DNA of 64,000 bases, from NCBI GenBank assembly GCA_034336665.1, contig JAPFBE010000003.1, positions 34,198,360 through 34,262,359 of the forward strand, written 5' to 3'. Under the pieces are notes generated by a model. It saw nothing but the letters and a program-made list of their open reading frames with translations. It was not told where the DNA came from and ran no database searches. The DNA comes from Luscinia megarhynchos. Taxonomy: Eukaryota; Chordata; Aves; Passeriformes; Turdidae. This document shows positions 23,206 through 37,200 of the stretch, in pieces. Positions within the stretch are counted from its first letter, which is position 1; each line of letters begins with the position of its first letter. Position numbers and translations under genes: made by a program.

Positions 23206-26200
23206 CTACATTTAACTGTATCAGTTCACCACCTGATTCAACAACTTGATTCTCAGTTTGCCATCTGAAATTGTCAGAGGGACAGAGGTGGAAAATCCTT
23301 CAGTTCCTGATATTGCCATAATTTAAATACATCTTCTCCAGAAATTAATTCCACCTCTTTGCCTTTATTAAATGCAGTATTCTGAGATATAATTATTCTT
23401 CCAGCTGATGCACTTGTTTTGCTACTATAGGCAAAAAAAAAAAAAAAAAAAAAAAAAAAGGGAAAAAAGTTAAGAGTAAAAGAATAGCAACTAGTTGTGT
23501 TCTCACTGAGCCACAACATCAAGGAAAAGCAGGATATAAACTCCATTAGCAGATTGCAGGCTTTATAGGTTTATCTGCAACACACAGTGTTAAAAATATA
23601 CTCTATTACAAAATGTGGTTTTGCTGCTGAAAGCAATAACTAGCAATGTCTGTGATGAAACATGTCTAAAATCAATGGGCACTGATATGCTATTGCTTTC
23701 CAGGTATTTCTATTGACCTAGTACATCCTAGTACTATTTTTCCCAAAGATAATGCATTCTTGCTGATAGTGCAGCATGTCAGGAAGACAGCCTTGCCACC
23801 CACTTATTTTCACTTCTCTTGTTCTTCAGTCTTAATGTTGAAAACCATACTTCATGGGAATGACAGAGGCTTTAGAAATATGATAAACAGGTAGACAAGT
23901 GCCATCATTAAGAAGTATTTAGAGTTTTGTGCAGAATCCACTGGGCAAATAGGCAAATGTTTGATAGCTAGTTAGAGGTCTGTACAGGATATCAGCATTA
24001 AAGAAGGCAGAAAACTGATGGGTCTAAATTCCAACAGCTACCTAGTCACTTTACATACTTCAAACTAAAACAAATAGCATGTCTGTAAAGCCTTACTGCA
24101 AAGGGTTGTAACTCAAATCATCCACCACAACTTCATTTAATGGTAAAACAAAATTTAAATACTGTGTACTTGCAGTATTCTTCAGTAATCCATGTGTCTT
24201 TACCACTGAGGAGTGGCCAGATGATGAGGACAACTCCTTTACAGCAGGAGTTCCACCCCCTGTCTTCAGGTGTCTGTGCAAAGATAAACAAGAATTCCTC
24301 GTTACACCCCTGTCATAGCTGCTGCACAGGACTTGTTTCCTAAGAACCAGAGCCACTTTCAGCCATGAGAGGAAACCTGGCAACACAAAGAGCTGCTAAT
24401 GCCTTGTCCCATCAGAGGCCACAAAGGTTCATCAGGCATCTCTCAACTGCCAGCAAAGTGGAAGCTGCTGTCAACTTTCCTTAGCTGATACTAGGACAAT
24501 GTACTTAAGCTAAACCTTCTGCTTGAAAAGCACGAGAAATAAATTACTTCAGATATATAGACACACGCATGAATATCTGTGTCTATAAGCACATGTGAAT
24601 ATTCACAGGTAAAGGTCGTACAGGTTTGTTATGCACATATGGGAAAGTCATCTCTCTCTCTCTAGATAAATATATAATTCAGTGGGAATTTATTTTAATA
24701 TCGATTTCTTCATATCTCTGTTTAATTCAGTGTTATTTTCTTTAAAGAATTAATCCTACGAAGAGTTACATTTTAATTCAAAGTTTCCTTAAATAAAATC
24801 CAGCCTTTAGGTTAAAATTCAGATTACGCTTTTCTTACAGGGTATTGAAAACTTGGGGATCTCTTGCAGGGTCATTCACTTTAGACACTGGCACACCTGC
24901 CAGGTGCAGTCCATATGAAGCTGTGGTGAATAACATTGAGACAGCATATCCTGAAAACTGCTTGAAAAGTAGTTTCTTCCAGGCAAACTTCAAGCAGGAA
25001 ATATGGACTTTCCTTGGGAAAAGCAAACATTTTGAGGGATTTAAAACAGCTTTAGAATGTATATGGTGTTTTTGAAGCACTAAAATAGCTCTTCCCTCAC
25101 TCTGAGACTCAGTCCATAGGGCTGTGAATTTTAAGCATTTTGTGTTCAGAGCCCAGGCAGTGCTTCCTTCTAGGGTTTTATAGCATGGTCTTGGTGTGAA
25201 AACCTTCTGCTGACCACCACTGCAGTACAAATGTTGTAATTCTGCTGCAGAAGTGAGACACTCCCAAGGAATAGCTGCTGTGGGGGCTGGGGCAGATGAA
25301 AACATCACATTTTGATGACTTTTTCAACAAGACCATGAAAGAACTTTCTTTATTTCTTAGCACTGGAAGATGCTGGATCATACAGACTTGATACACAGGC
25401 TCTGTCCCTGCTCTGCCTGGTGACTGATGAATTGCTGACTGTCATTCCTTGTCCCTTCACTGCCCAGGTCCACATCCAGCACAATGCCACTCATTATCTG
25501 AGCTCCAAAGGTTGTCTGCTCCTGTGTGCCACCACTGGTTTATGACACAGTCACCAGCCAGTCTGCTCTCCGCTCTGTCCATCTCCTTCTATAAATGTTG
25601 TGCTTCATTAAAATGTGAGACTATAATTTGCTAGAAGTTGTCAAGTACAGGTCACACCATGTACCAAAGAATCATGGGCAGGAAGAATGGGAACAAACAT
25701 CAGGAGCAAGATAAATAAAAACAGACAAATAGGTGCATGTCAGAAAAATTGCCAAGTATGCCAAACATCCCTGTCTTCAAGAAGTACAATATCACATTCA
25801 CAAAGGTTATGTTTGCAGACCAGGTCCCACTGAGATTAACAATGAATTCCAATTCACCGAAGCAAAAGTTGATTTAATTTTTGAAGATGGCTATTTTGCT
25901 TATGCTTCAGCAGAAGTTCAGGCAATCTTTGTTCTAGACATTTGCTCTCAAGTATATTTTTACAGAGTGAAAAAATATTTTTTTGAAAGCACATACAATA
26001 TTTCAGAAGTCAGAAGCTCACATACCTCTAATCTGAAAAATTACTGTAAAAGTAATATCATAATATCCCTTCCTCTTCTCCTCTTATTTGTTTCTGGTAT
26101 CAGTACAGTTAATGATTACAATAAAAAATATTTTAGAGAGCTACTACAGCTCGTGATAATGTGTCTTCCTGAAGTATGATCAGCAAAAGCAAAATGCACT

Positions 26201-27339
26201 TTGCAACTCAAGGATACATTGTAAGTTCTATTTATTTTTTCATATTAATGTTTTCTTTAACCTGGGAACAAATAAATTACCTGTTGTTTCTATGCCAGGA
26301 GGTTTTAGTTATACAAGTAGTTTAAAAAATTCCAAAACAAAAAACAAGCTATCAAAGATACAGAACTAGTTTCTGGGAAAAAAAAAGCAAACATATGCAT
26401 TTTTTCCAGACTATCGGTTGCTTTCTGCATATCTCTTGCTTTCTGTAGAAATGAGCATAACTTTTCCAAGGAAAAACACCCAAAAATGTTCATCAATGGA
26501 TGAAATTGGTTTAGTTCCCTTTTCTATATTAGACTTCAATTTTCATAAATGAAGGAAAATCAATTCACATCACACCAAGGGCACACTGTTTGGTGCATAT
26601 AATTCCTCCAGCAACATTTTCACATAAAAATGGAGACTCAGATGTTCCTGGATGAGAGTGGAACAATAGTAACCAGAAATTCTATTTAATGTACTGCTCA
26701 ATGATAATTACAGGCAAATATACTCTGCTCTCTTCTTCCAGATTCAGCAGACAGCTGCTGTCATAAAAGTTATTGACTGTGTAAAGACCATAGTGTGGCC
26801 AGGTATAGATTACTTCAGTTCAGAAATGCAGTAACTTGAACTGTTTCAGATGCCATTAACCTTCCCATTCCTATTATAGAAAGGAAGAAAATTTATAAAA
26901 ATCAACCCCAAGCTTATGCAGCTACAGGCAATGTAGTTATATAATTTGAAGTGCAACATAGAGTACATTCCAGTGTTTTGAAAGGCTCAGAGGCCTGAAT
27001 CAATGCCATCAATCAGAGGAATAAATTCGGGTACAGAAAATAGATTTCTGCTTAAGTTCAAGTAAAAAATCAGAACTTTAAAATGTATGCCTCCATTCTC
27101 AAAATGACAAACAGAAGGTAGCTGGAATTTAATTGTCAGTACAGGTCTGATGTGTGGGATGCAAACCCTACTTGTCTTTATAACACAATGATATCCTGAC
27201 AACAGTGTTTTTTGTAGCATGACATATATTATTTTTCTGTGACCAGAGATACCAAAGTCATCTGATGAAATAGTATTATTCATGGTGACTTTATAGAACA
27301 AGTATTTCATGGTATGTACCACAGTGCATTCCATGCATT
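23206..27339. other. AT-rich single-copy DNA, no gene seen
   Basis: A 27-base A run at 23433-23459 lies next to further A-rich sequence; no processed pseudogene or SINE is recognisable beside it. A short (TC)n tract lies at 24651-24662. The frames at 24835-25308 (minus, 157 codons) and 25733-26179 (plus, 148 codons) are open but show no known motif. Confidence 0.5.
23433..23459. repeat. 27-base poly(A) run
   Basis: An uninterrupted A run, the longest homopolymer in the window. It could be the tail of a retrocopy on the plus strand, but the sequence upstream resembles nothing I know. Confidence 0.9.
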
Positions 27340-27840
27340 ATGGATGGCTTTGCTGTTAATCAAAGGATTCTCTGTGTGCCAGAGAAGTCAGAATTGACAC
27401 ATGATAGAAAATCATGGGAGCCCTTTTATGAGACACAGCTTAGTATGTCAGAAATTGTTTCTGTTCCCAGAGAGACCAGTGAATTGTCAAAAGCAATCAT
27501 GGATGTTCCAGAGAGCCAATCATCCAGAGAAAATTATGTACAGCACTTACTGGCTGCAAAAGAGTTGTATATTTTTGCTGCCCCCAAGATGACTGAAACC
27601 ATGGAAAATCAGTTTCATAGGAGCCATGGTGGGCTGTACTTTAAAAAACAACAACAACAAAAACAATCTGCCCTCGTATCTTCCACGTATTTTAAACTAT
27701 CAGTTTCCCCTTTACATTTTTCCAATTCCATTTCTAATGTACTCAAAATAAAATATGAAGAAGGGTTAGGCCAAGAAAAGTCTATCCATCCCTTTGTCCT
27801 TCAGCATGCCTGGAAGGCTAGAAATATACTAGCAGAATGA
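27340..27840 (+). other. Longest open frame, 166 codons, probably not a gene
   Basis: An ATG-to-stop frame of 166 codons with no domain, signal peptide or membrane segment that I recognise. It contains a Lys-Gln low-complexity patch from a CAA repeat at 27650-27665. In DNA this AT-rich, a 64-kb window read in six frames can hold a frame of this size by chance. No promoter, splice context or homologous partner is visible. It is listed only because it is the longest frame. Confidence 0.12.
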
Positions 27841-30800
27841 AAATATACCAATAATAATTATCTAACAATACTGACATGCTCAGAAATACTTCCTCATAGT
27901 GCTCTTCCAGTCTCTGCAAACTGTGGCTCAGAGACCTCCTGGGCAGGGATAGAGTCTTTGCCTTTGGGAGTCACCAATGCAGTTTTGTCCAACTGTTTCT
28001 TGAGATCATGCAAACTTTTAACTCCACCATATCTAGCTGTAAAATCCATTCTACAAGATGTGAAAAATAGTCTCGTTTTGGTTTTTTTTATTTGTGTTTC
28101 AAATATACAATTTACTGCTTTCCCTAGGTCCCCCTTGCACTGAAGAAGACAGGGAAAATTCATTCCCTGCTGACAATGAAGTCAGCCAGCACATTACCTG
28201 TGTTTTGCTCCTCCATTTCCCACCTCTGAGCTCTTACATCTAGTCATTCTTCATTTATAACCCCATTTCCCTCCTCTGGCCCTTGTCATTGCCTTCAGTG
28301 GATCTTTCCCACTTCTACTTTACTGGATGGAGACCTAAGATCTCTATTAAATGTTCAAGGTGCAAACACCCTATGGAGTGTGTTTATACTGAGCCATGAG
28401 ACTGCTGCTGCTTTGCTGCTTCTCCTTTCATCATTCTTCCCAATTCTTGGGGTACCTTCTGAAAACTGCTCCCTGCTGACCTGATTGCTCTAAGACTCTC
28501 TCAGCAGCCCCAGGTTCTGAGGAGCCAGAGGCTGTGGCCATGTTGGGACTTGGGAAAGGATCTAGGGAGTTGCATCATGAAAAACTCAGAATTTAGAACT
28601 TGGTTGAGGACTCATGTTGGTGGGACCAACCTTTCCATCATATGGTTTTCCCTGGAGGAAGGCATGAAATGTATTTTTGGACAGACTTTGGCCATGTCAG
28701 TAAACTTTCCCCATCTTTTACTTAGACTGACAGCAGTCTGAACTCCATGGCAGTGCTGTCCCAGGCTTGCTGTTGAAGTTTTAAATTTAAATGTTTTGCA
28801 TTGGAGGCATGTTTTGTGTTCCACATCCTAGTTATACTAGTTGAAATGCTGTTGAGCACAGTGTGATGCTTATTATTTAAATTATATTAAACCCCATCAG
28901 AGAACTAAATTTTGTTCAGTTATTGTGGAATTTTTATCCCTTAGGTTTGACTTCCACACCCTCTTTAGAGAAGTGAAAAATTTTAATGAAGCAGCCTGTG
29001 CAGAGAGCACTGGCAGCTAGCAGAATGCTGCTGCTCCCTTTCAAAGCAAGAGCTATGAGGCAATCTGGATTTTTTTTCCATTTCAGTTGAGGAAACACAT
29101 TTATAGAGCTTATAATCTGCTTGCAGGACTCCTGGACATGCAGAGGTAGCTGCCTTGCAATGGGAGGACCTAATCAAATTCAAAAAAAGAAAGCATTTAA
29201 AGTTCTGAGGGACAGACATGCAGGACCAATTGAGAGCTGAAATTAAGAAATAAGGTGAACAAATGAAGCATACTGGAGCCATGCTGTTTCATTTAATCAT
29301 GGCATTATAGTTTATTATACATTTCAACATCATCATTGCTATTTAACACATTATCATTGGTGTGTTCTGTAATAAAAAAAATAAAAAGGAATAGAAGGTT
29401 TTGGTCTATTTGGGTTTTGCCATTGAGCTCTGACTTGATTAAGAGTGATATGAAATAATGGGTTTGGCAGAACAGGACTGAATTTTGCTTTATTACCTTG
29501 ATATAATTCAAGATGTGGAGAGCATACCAACTTGAAAAAACTGACTTAAGGGATTCAATGAAGAATCTACAGAAGTAATAATTATTGCCATTGACTGTTA
29601 GGGAAAGTGTTAAACAAATACAAAAGAAAAGAAAAGGGCAAAGAGAGGAATGTGGTTTGCTGTTGTAGATAGTTTCAAAGATATTTGAATTTTTTAAATG
29701 CCAGATGTTAGGCTCTTTGCTTGGCTCAGATACTTTGCTTCAGAGCTCTGATGAAGACATCAAACCCAGGTATGGCAGTTCTAGAAAGGTATGTAAATCC
29801 ACCCATGACTATGTAGAAAACAGACAGCGTTTTTCAGGCTTTCATATTCCTAACTCTTTCATTCTTCTTCATATGCCTTTGGCTTTAATTTTTATGAATT
29901 TGACCATGGGCAGGGAGGTACTGAAAGTCTACCCCTGATAGCAGTCAGACCCAGAACTAGCTGCAGAAAATGGGACTGACACCATCAGTAACTTGGCACC
30001 ATTCACTCTCTGCTTCAGAGTCACTCACCTGTTAGATGAACCCAGGGAAGAACAAGCAAGAGTTTGGCTTAGCATGTAAGTGTGACATAAATTAAGTACT
30101 AATTAAAAAAAAATAGCAAAAGTATTTTCATTGCAAATCAAAAGATGCACTGATCAGTGTTCTGGTTTCAGTTTCTACAGTAGCATTAGGGAAAAATTCA
30201 GGTGGAATAAAACCTGATAGCTTTCTTGACAGCTGTAACTATCTATCTTGACAGTGAATAAAATTACTTTTCATTTAAATCTGATTTTTGGTTGAAATGT
30301 ATATGAATATGAGCAACCTGGCATGGCAGGAAAACATAACCAGTAAATGATCAGGGAGAGTTTGATGCACTTTCAACAGAAAGTGAAAATTACTATTTTA
30401 CTTTGCTGTCACCTTAAAATGCCTCTCTTTCCTGTGACAATCCTTTTTCTCTTTCAAAAAGGCTTAATAATTATCCATCCAAGGTAGCAGAAGATTTTCC
30501 AACAGTTTTAAAAACTAGAGCTCCTTAATTTCTCCATGGCTGTCATTATGAAAATGGGGTGCTTATGAAACTGGGGCACCTGGTGACCTTACCAAAGATT
30601 TATGCTGAAAATAATAATGTTAAAAGCAGATAGACAATCTAAAGGAATCGCATTTTTTATAGAGCTAAAACCATTCCTGTGTAAGTAGGAAGTTTCAGGC
30701 ATTTTCACAGAGCCCAGTTTCCCAGGGTCTTAGGTTAAATGTCTCCTATCTCAGTTGGTTGAATTCCCACAGAGCTCATCCTGAGCAAGGGCATCCTGCT

Positions 30801-33800
30801 CAACCCAGGGCATGGACCAGGCTGTGGGGCTAAAACCCACCTGAGCTATGCCAGGGTGTCTCTGGAAATAGGGATGCAGGGGAGAATAAAATATAGCTAC
30901 TTGTGAGGGACAGATGCAAAATAGCCTTTTGTCCAATGTGTCAGAGAGATAGAGTGAAGGCAAAGGGATCTGTGGGAATTGCATAAGTAAAGTATATGCA
31001 CACCTAGTTTATTAGAAGTCTGAACTGTTATGGGAGTCCTGGACAAATATACAGTTTGAACTCTGGCTGCAGTCCTGTGCTGTTCATCAGCCAGGCAGGG
31101 GATATCACTATTTATTCAGCTGCCTGTAGTGGAGAGGGCCACTTTGGGGATAAAATCTTTTTCACCTTAGAAATATGATAGAAAAGAGTGTGGAAAATTT
31201 TTCAATAGCAGAGCAAAGCACCCAAATCACAACTGTAGCTTTGAGGAAGGGGAGAATAATATATTATCTATATATCTGTTCACTCCTTTGTACATTTCTG
31301 TTGTAGATATAAAGAGCTTACTACATTTACAACATTATAGATATTGTCAGTGCTGTGTTACACCTGCAGGTGCCCCTGATAAAGCTACATTCTAAATGGC
31401 ACTGGCACAAATCACCTTCCCAGAAATAATGTGCTTAGTTATTAAAGCAGCTTGGGGTTCCCAGGTTATACCAGAGGACTGAAGAGACTGGCTAGGGTTG
31501 GATTTGAGGGCTGTTGTGGCCTCTTTTCAGGTTTGCCCCAGGATGGTTTTGTACTGACTCCAGGGCAGAACACACCTGTGGAGATGCACGTGGGAGAGAA
31601 GGAGCAGAGCAAGCCTGCCTCTCTGGATGTGTAAGGCAGCTGTAGAGCTCAACACCCATTTTCTCACACTTTTAGGACATGCCTGCACAGTAGTGTGAAA
31701 GTTGAGCATGGCTGCTGGTGGTCTTGAGTAAAATTCAAGCTCCTCTCTGCTATGCATCATAGAGTTTTCACACATACACTTGAAGGGTCAGTTTGGTTTC
31801 CACAATCCCAAGCTCTCCTATGATTTTTTTATTGGCACTGTATCACTTAATAGTCTGTCTTTATTTATGAATACAATGCATTTTCTGTAAGAATTTCATT
31901 GTGATCCCCAAATTATTCCTGAGATAGCTATTCCTATCTTATGAGGCATTTAAAAAAAATAATCTTTACTCTCTACTGTATATGAAGAACTTTTTATTTC
32001 AACATTTATATTTTCTAAGAGGTAAAAAAACAAAAGGTGAATGGGAGGGGAAAAAAAGCAATTACTGCTTTCTTGTGCATGTCACAGTTTGAAGATCATA
32101 CCAGGGAACTGCAGTGCTCTTGATGTATGAGCTGCAGTCCTGCCTTTGAACGTTTGGCAGCAAGGATGAAACTGGAATCTAGTGTACACAATGTCAAGAA
32201 AAATTGCCTTTTCAAAGCCAAGTTCAGAAATATGACAGTCCTTACAGCCTGATTATGGAGGAGTTTTATTGCTTTGTTTAATTTAGGGACAAAGTATGGA
32301 ACAAACCAGGATGGCTTAAACCTGTATGTTTTCAATATCACTGTGGCATGATATTCTTACATAAACCGCAGTGGCTGTGGTGGGACATTGCAACAGAGGA
32401 TCAGTCATGCACCCTGTGAAAACAAAGCTCTGTTTCACAACTACTTATTGGCTTTTATTCAGTATGTAGGGCTAAGAACATGCAGCAAGAGTAGTTGTTC
32501 TCTAATATTTACAATAAAAAATAAAATTCTGGAGTGCTGTAACTTGTTAACTTCGATTTTGAGACTGTCTGTAAGCATTAATAAAGTCCATTTTCTGTCC
32601 CTGTTTATCAGTGTTTGCTGGCAGAGCTTAGCACTTGGAGTTAGGAGCAGTGAATACTAATTCAAGAGCTACTTAGAGTTGTTTGCACCTTGACTTTGAC
32701 AGTGTCCATTTTAGAGGGCAGAAACAGTCTTTTTCTCCCTCCCTCTTTTTCCAATAGGCTACCACATTTGCAAGATCCATATTAATTTAGATCTCCAAAG
32801 AAGAATCAATTTTGCATGTTTTGACATGAGAAAATTTATCTCATTGCCTTCTGTCTGACCCCACTTTTATTTTAGTTCTTATTTAAATTCACACAGAGTC
32901 TTTATCACAAAGGTTATCCTAACATTCATCTTTTGTATTTGTCACTGGAACAACTTGTTCTTGTCTATTGTATGAATATAGCACTCAGATCTCCTTGAAG
33001 ATTTCCTTCTATGACACAGTCCTTAACAAGAGATAATAATGATTTCAATAGTGTTCCTTTTAAAAAAATAATTACACCCCTCCCCAAAAAAGGAGGGAAA
33101 AAAAGAAAAATAGAACAAGTCCTTATCATTCAACAGAGATGAAATCACAGCCAGGAATAGCTTAAGAAAGAGACTGAACAAGCCTTGCTAAATCTGCAGA
33201 GGGTAATGATGAATAAAATTCATGGAATTCTGGTGTATTTTCCAAATATGATGGCCAGTGCAGTGTAGAGAATGGCACCATAAAGGCTGTAGGCTGTCCC
33301 ATGTTAACTGCAGCTAATAAAAACAAATCCTCAAAGGACAAATCTCCCGTTGAGGTGGTGGATGAGAAGGAATTCAGCTTCACTTTAATGACATTCAATG
33401 AAATAACTCAAAAAGTGTATATGAGGTTTTTTTAAACCTTAGAATCACTGTAAAAGAAGAAATATTGCATATTACACATTGCTGGAAGTGGTCAAAGAGG
33501 ACAGAAGGCATCTTTGAAGGCACTGAAAAATACTGAAGTATCTTTTTTCTATTCAATGAATATATATAGTAGCTAAGTGATGAATGAAAAGGTAGAAGCC
33601 GAGATGGCCCTTTCCACACTCCAACCTTTACTGCTAAGGTGCTCAGGTTTTCAGACAATTCACCTAATTCTGTGCCAAGTCACCTTGAAGCCTGGAAAAG
33701 ACATGTCCTGAGGGAATAGGGGATCCTGTCCTCCAGAGGTAACAACTTTTCTCCATCGACTGTAGAGGGAGCCTAGGAACTAACTTTGGCTTGGTGACTG

Positions 33801-34194
33801 GCAGGCATAGAAAGGTGCAATCCTCTGGCTGTGTTTGCAGCCATGCACCCCTGCAAACAGTCAGAGCTGGATGCATATGCTCAAATAGAAGAGACCTCCT
33901 ATGACTTTGGGCACTTTGGATTCCTTCCTGTGTCTTTAGCAGTCTTACTCAGCAAACATCCACCATTACATTTATTTTTACTGCCATTGCATGATCATTA
34001 CCTTCCAGGCAGCTCCTAAACTTTTCTGCTTAGCTAGGATTTTCTTAACAAGAAAAAATGAAAAGCTACATGAAGCTCTTCTAGGCCTGGTCTTAAGAGT
34101 AGGTAAAGAAGTTTGGAATATAAACACAAGATTTCTTATCCCTTTTCACTTCTGAAAACAAACAAAAAAGGAAAATAAGGAAAATAAATACTTT
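27841..34194. other. Single-copy DNA, no gene seen
   Basis: Nothing supported. About 28240-28760 is less AT-rich than its surroundings, with no repeat or exon recognised. At 30740-30860 there is another modestly GC-richer patch. Homopolymer A runs occur near 33062-33110. Confidence 0.5.
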
Positions 34195-34227
34195 GTGGTT
34201 TTAATGTGGTTTTAATGTGGTTTTAAC
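34195..34227. repeat. 11-bp unit in three tandem copies
   Basis: GTGGTTTTAAT occurs twice perfectly and a third time with one change (final T to C). It is a short minisatellite-like duplication. Confidence 0.88.
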
Positions 34228-37200
34228 CCACCTTTCCCCTATTATTGTGTATTTTGAATCATGATTTTTGTTTAAAAAATCCCTGTGTCCTATCTGCAAA
34301 ATATCATACAAATACAAAAATGTAATAGCAGGTATTAGTCTTGCAGCCATGTTCATCAAAACACACAGAAAATGAGATTTACCCTTCATGCTGTGCACTT
34401 GATAGCTGCTTTTAAAAAAAGGCATTCATCTGTATCAGAAAATTTTAGCAGCCTACACAGTTTGATGTATTTTACAGCTTAAAATTGATTCTTGACCTTC
34501 TGACATTTCACTATTTGGATCTAACATGGCACAAGGATGGAACCAGGTGACAGTGATTCATATCTTCCCTAGGCTGCAAACCTCCTCAAGGCCATTATTT
34601 TGAGCCACCCTTTCAGAAGGTGAAAGATGGTCACCCAAGTGCCTATGCAGAATGAGACTTCTGTTGATGAAGGATGGGGTGGAACTGATTCATTCCCATT
34701 GTTTCAAAATTTCTTCCACTCCAGAATGGAAAAAAAAAAAAAAAAGCTTCTAGAAATTCCCTGTAAATTCTACAATTATTTGTGAACTGGTAAACAACAC
34801 ATCATTTTGAGAAGTGAAAACGAAATATTTCAGTTTCTCACCAGTCCAGGGAGAAAGATCACCTCTAGCTTTTTTTTCAGGGTGTGTCTCTTTGTTGCTC
34901 AACCCTGACTTCTCTCCTAGATGACACTCTACTGCAGGCTCCTGTAGGTCTCAGAGCAGCAACTTCATCAGCTGCAGCACAGCCTGATGTCTTGTGCAAC
35001 CAGGACACTGGTCTAGTCTACAACAACCTCTAAAAATAAAGCATTACTGATTAAGAGTCTTTCCAGCTCCAAATGCAGAAAACAAAATATGTTTTACACA
35101 CATCCAAGCTGACAGAGTTTCTCCCTTCTCTGTCTCACCACCCCTAGGATTCTTTCACTCCCTGCACCAGCTATCACCCTCCTATAAAGCCTCCAAGACC
35201 TCAGTCTTTGGTTGGAAACTCAAGTCAAGTGTTTGCCTGCACTCTGTTCCCGTGGCTGGCAGTCACTAAGGAGTCAATGCCCAGCTCTGGACTGCCAGTG
35301 CTACCTCTAAGAAAGGTGGTCCTTTAGTCTTTTACCAGAGTTGACTTTTCATCAAAGTACATCAGATTTTTATAATTTAGTCTTATATAAATGAAAACAA
35401 AAGTGCAAAAACTGAAACAAAAGGCTGCAAAAGAACCAAGGCCCTACTAAAGAACCAAATAAACCACAGGCTCTGAAAATTTCAGAATAAACCTTCCCTT
35501 GTTACCTTGTGCTGGAAGATGGGAAGGGCCACATTCTGCTCCTGAAACCTTTCCAGGGAGAACTTTCATGGCCTATGCCCGTGGCATATCTGGATGCATA
35601 ATGGGTGAGGGGGAAGCAGGGAAGGACTATGTGCTTCCACAGCACTGGGAAGGGATTCTGGATCACAGATCCTCTAAAAACTGCTGGGCACTTGCCCACT
35701 GACCATTCAACAAATGCAGGAATATTGAACTAGAAATATAACTCTATTTTTTGATATTATGAGAGAGGAAAATCCAATGTCTTTTTGACTCTGAACATCT
35801 AGACTTGGCCTTTTCCAGGAAATTGCCTGCAAAAAATTTGATTGAAGAAACTTTAATATGAGCAGGCATTCAGCTATATGCATCCACTCCTCCCCAGTGA
35901 CACTGCCAAGCAGTTCAGAGGATCATGCCCATTGGATCCCATCAAGAACCTGCCTTGGTCTTGTCTTTCTCCATCCTAATCTCAACCCTAGAAAAAGTCA
36001 CTTATCCATCCCAACCTTCATAATCAAGGTAAGAGGAATCCACTTGGTTTCAGCCATAGTTACAGCAACTCTTTGAAGGATACTTGCTCTGGGATCTTGC
36101 CTCTGATGCAATTTTTTACCCCAAGAGTTTGCACATTCTGGTTCCCAGTGCATTCAGGCAGGATAATATAGTAGAGACCAAGGTAAAGGAAGTCAGACAA
36201 CATTTATTATACAGAGGCACATACTGGAAAGAGAAAAACAGTGGTTCAGAGATAAGCAAATCTGTGCAGTGCCTAGAAATCAGTCATGCCATGATTAAGT
36301 CATAGCTCTAATATTATGTATATTGATTTTCAAAGAAGTTCAAATTGGTATCTTGGTCCTTTTGCATGCACAGTTGGAGACCTTGAAAGAATTTTGTTTC
36401 TCAGCCTTCACCACTCTTAATTGCTGCCTTTTCAGGGTAGTACACAAAGTCACCAGTCACCTTTCAAAGGTTTGACAGGTGTGTCTTATCACATCAGTAA
36501 AATCAATTAAAGTAAACTCTTGGTTAGAAAACCTGCAAGCAAGTCCAGTAGCAAGACCAGCTAACCCTGCCTCTCTAGCCTCACACTCACCTCTAACAAT
36601 AAGCCCAGTAATAAACCAATTAAGCATAAAATATTTATAAAGGCAAAAACAAGAACAGAGGAAAAAGTGAAAACCAACCATCAGAAAATTGTGCTGGCAT
36701 TTTGTTCTTCACAGCTGATTTTCATCTAGGAGATTGCTCAGTCACCCTTACAGCACAGGCACTGCAGCATTGCGTAATGCAAAGCTGGCTCTAGGGTGAT
36801 TTTTAGTGCTCCCTGGCTGTGCTCTGCTCCACTCTTTCTGTGCATCACAGGAAACAGGACTGCCTTTGCTCTGTGGGGAATGCTGTTCAGCTGTTTAAAG
36901 GAGAAGTAACAATCTCACCCTTTATTGCTTCCCCTGTGTGAGGAATACCCTTGACTCTCTGCTGCAGTTTGTACCATGGCTCAGCTTAGGCAGCCTTCTC
37001 AGAGCCAGGGAGGGAATGCAGAGGATGTTTTCCAGCAGACTTGAGCATCTCCTGCCCAAGTGGATAGTACATTGGGAAGGCCTGCAGCTGGAGAAGAATA
37101 ACCAGGACAGTGTGGTTCTGACAATGCTGTGCAGCTAGTGCCCACTTGCAGCAGCTTTTGTGACATACATGTCTGCAGTCTAGGACATCACTGCCAAATG

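Noticed and set aside
23433..23459. Poly(A) tail of a processed pseudogene or SINE
   Set aside because: Upstream sequence shows no recognisable gene, and no target duplication was found around it.
24835..25308. 157-codon minus-strand open frame
   Set aside because: No domain, and it overlaps other open frames on both strands. No splice or promoter context.
25733..26179. 148-codon plus-strand open frame
   Set aside because: Looks superficially protein-like with a hydrophobic stretch near its end, but no family is recognisable and a frame this long is expected occasionally by chance.
30163..30290. Possible ERV LTR start ('tgttctggtttcag')
   Set aside because: The first 14 bases match a common avian LTR start, but the following sequence does not.
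35990..36040. Splice-donor-like 'caaggtaaga' after an open frame
   Set aside because: A single good donor match is expected by chance. The upstream frame has no coding character and no partner acceptor/exon was found.
36180..36710. Possible minus-strand LTR
   Set aside because: It has an inverted AATAA-like site and TATA-like text, but no TG...CA termini, no target duplication and no recognised family text.
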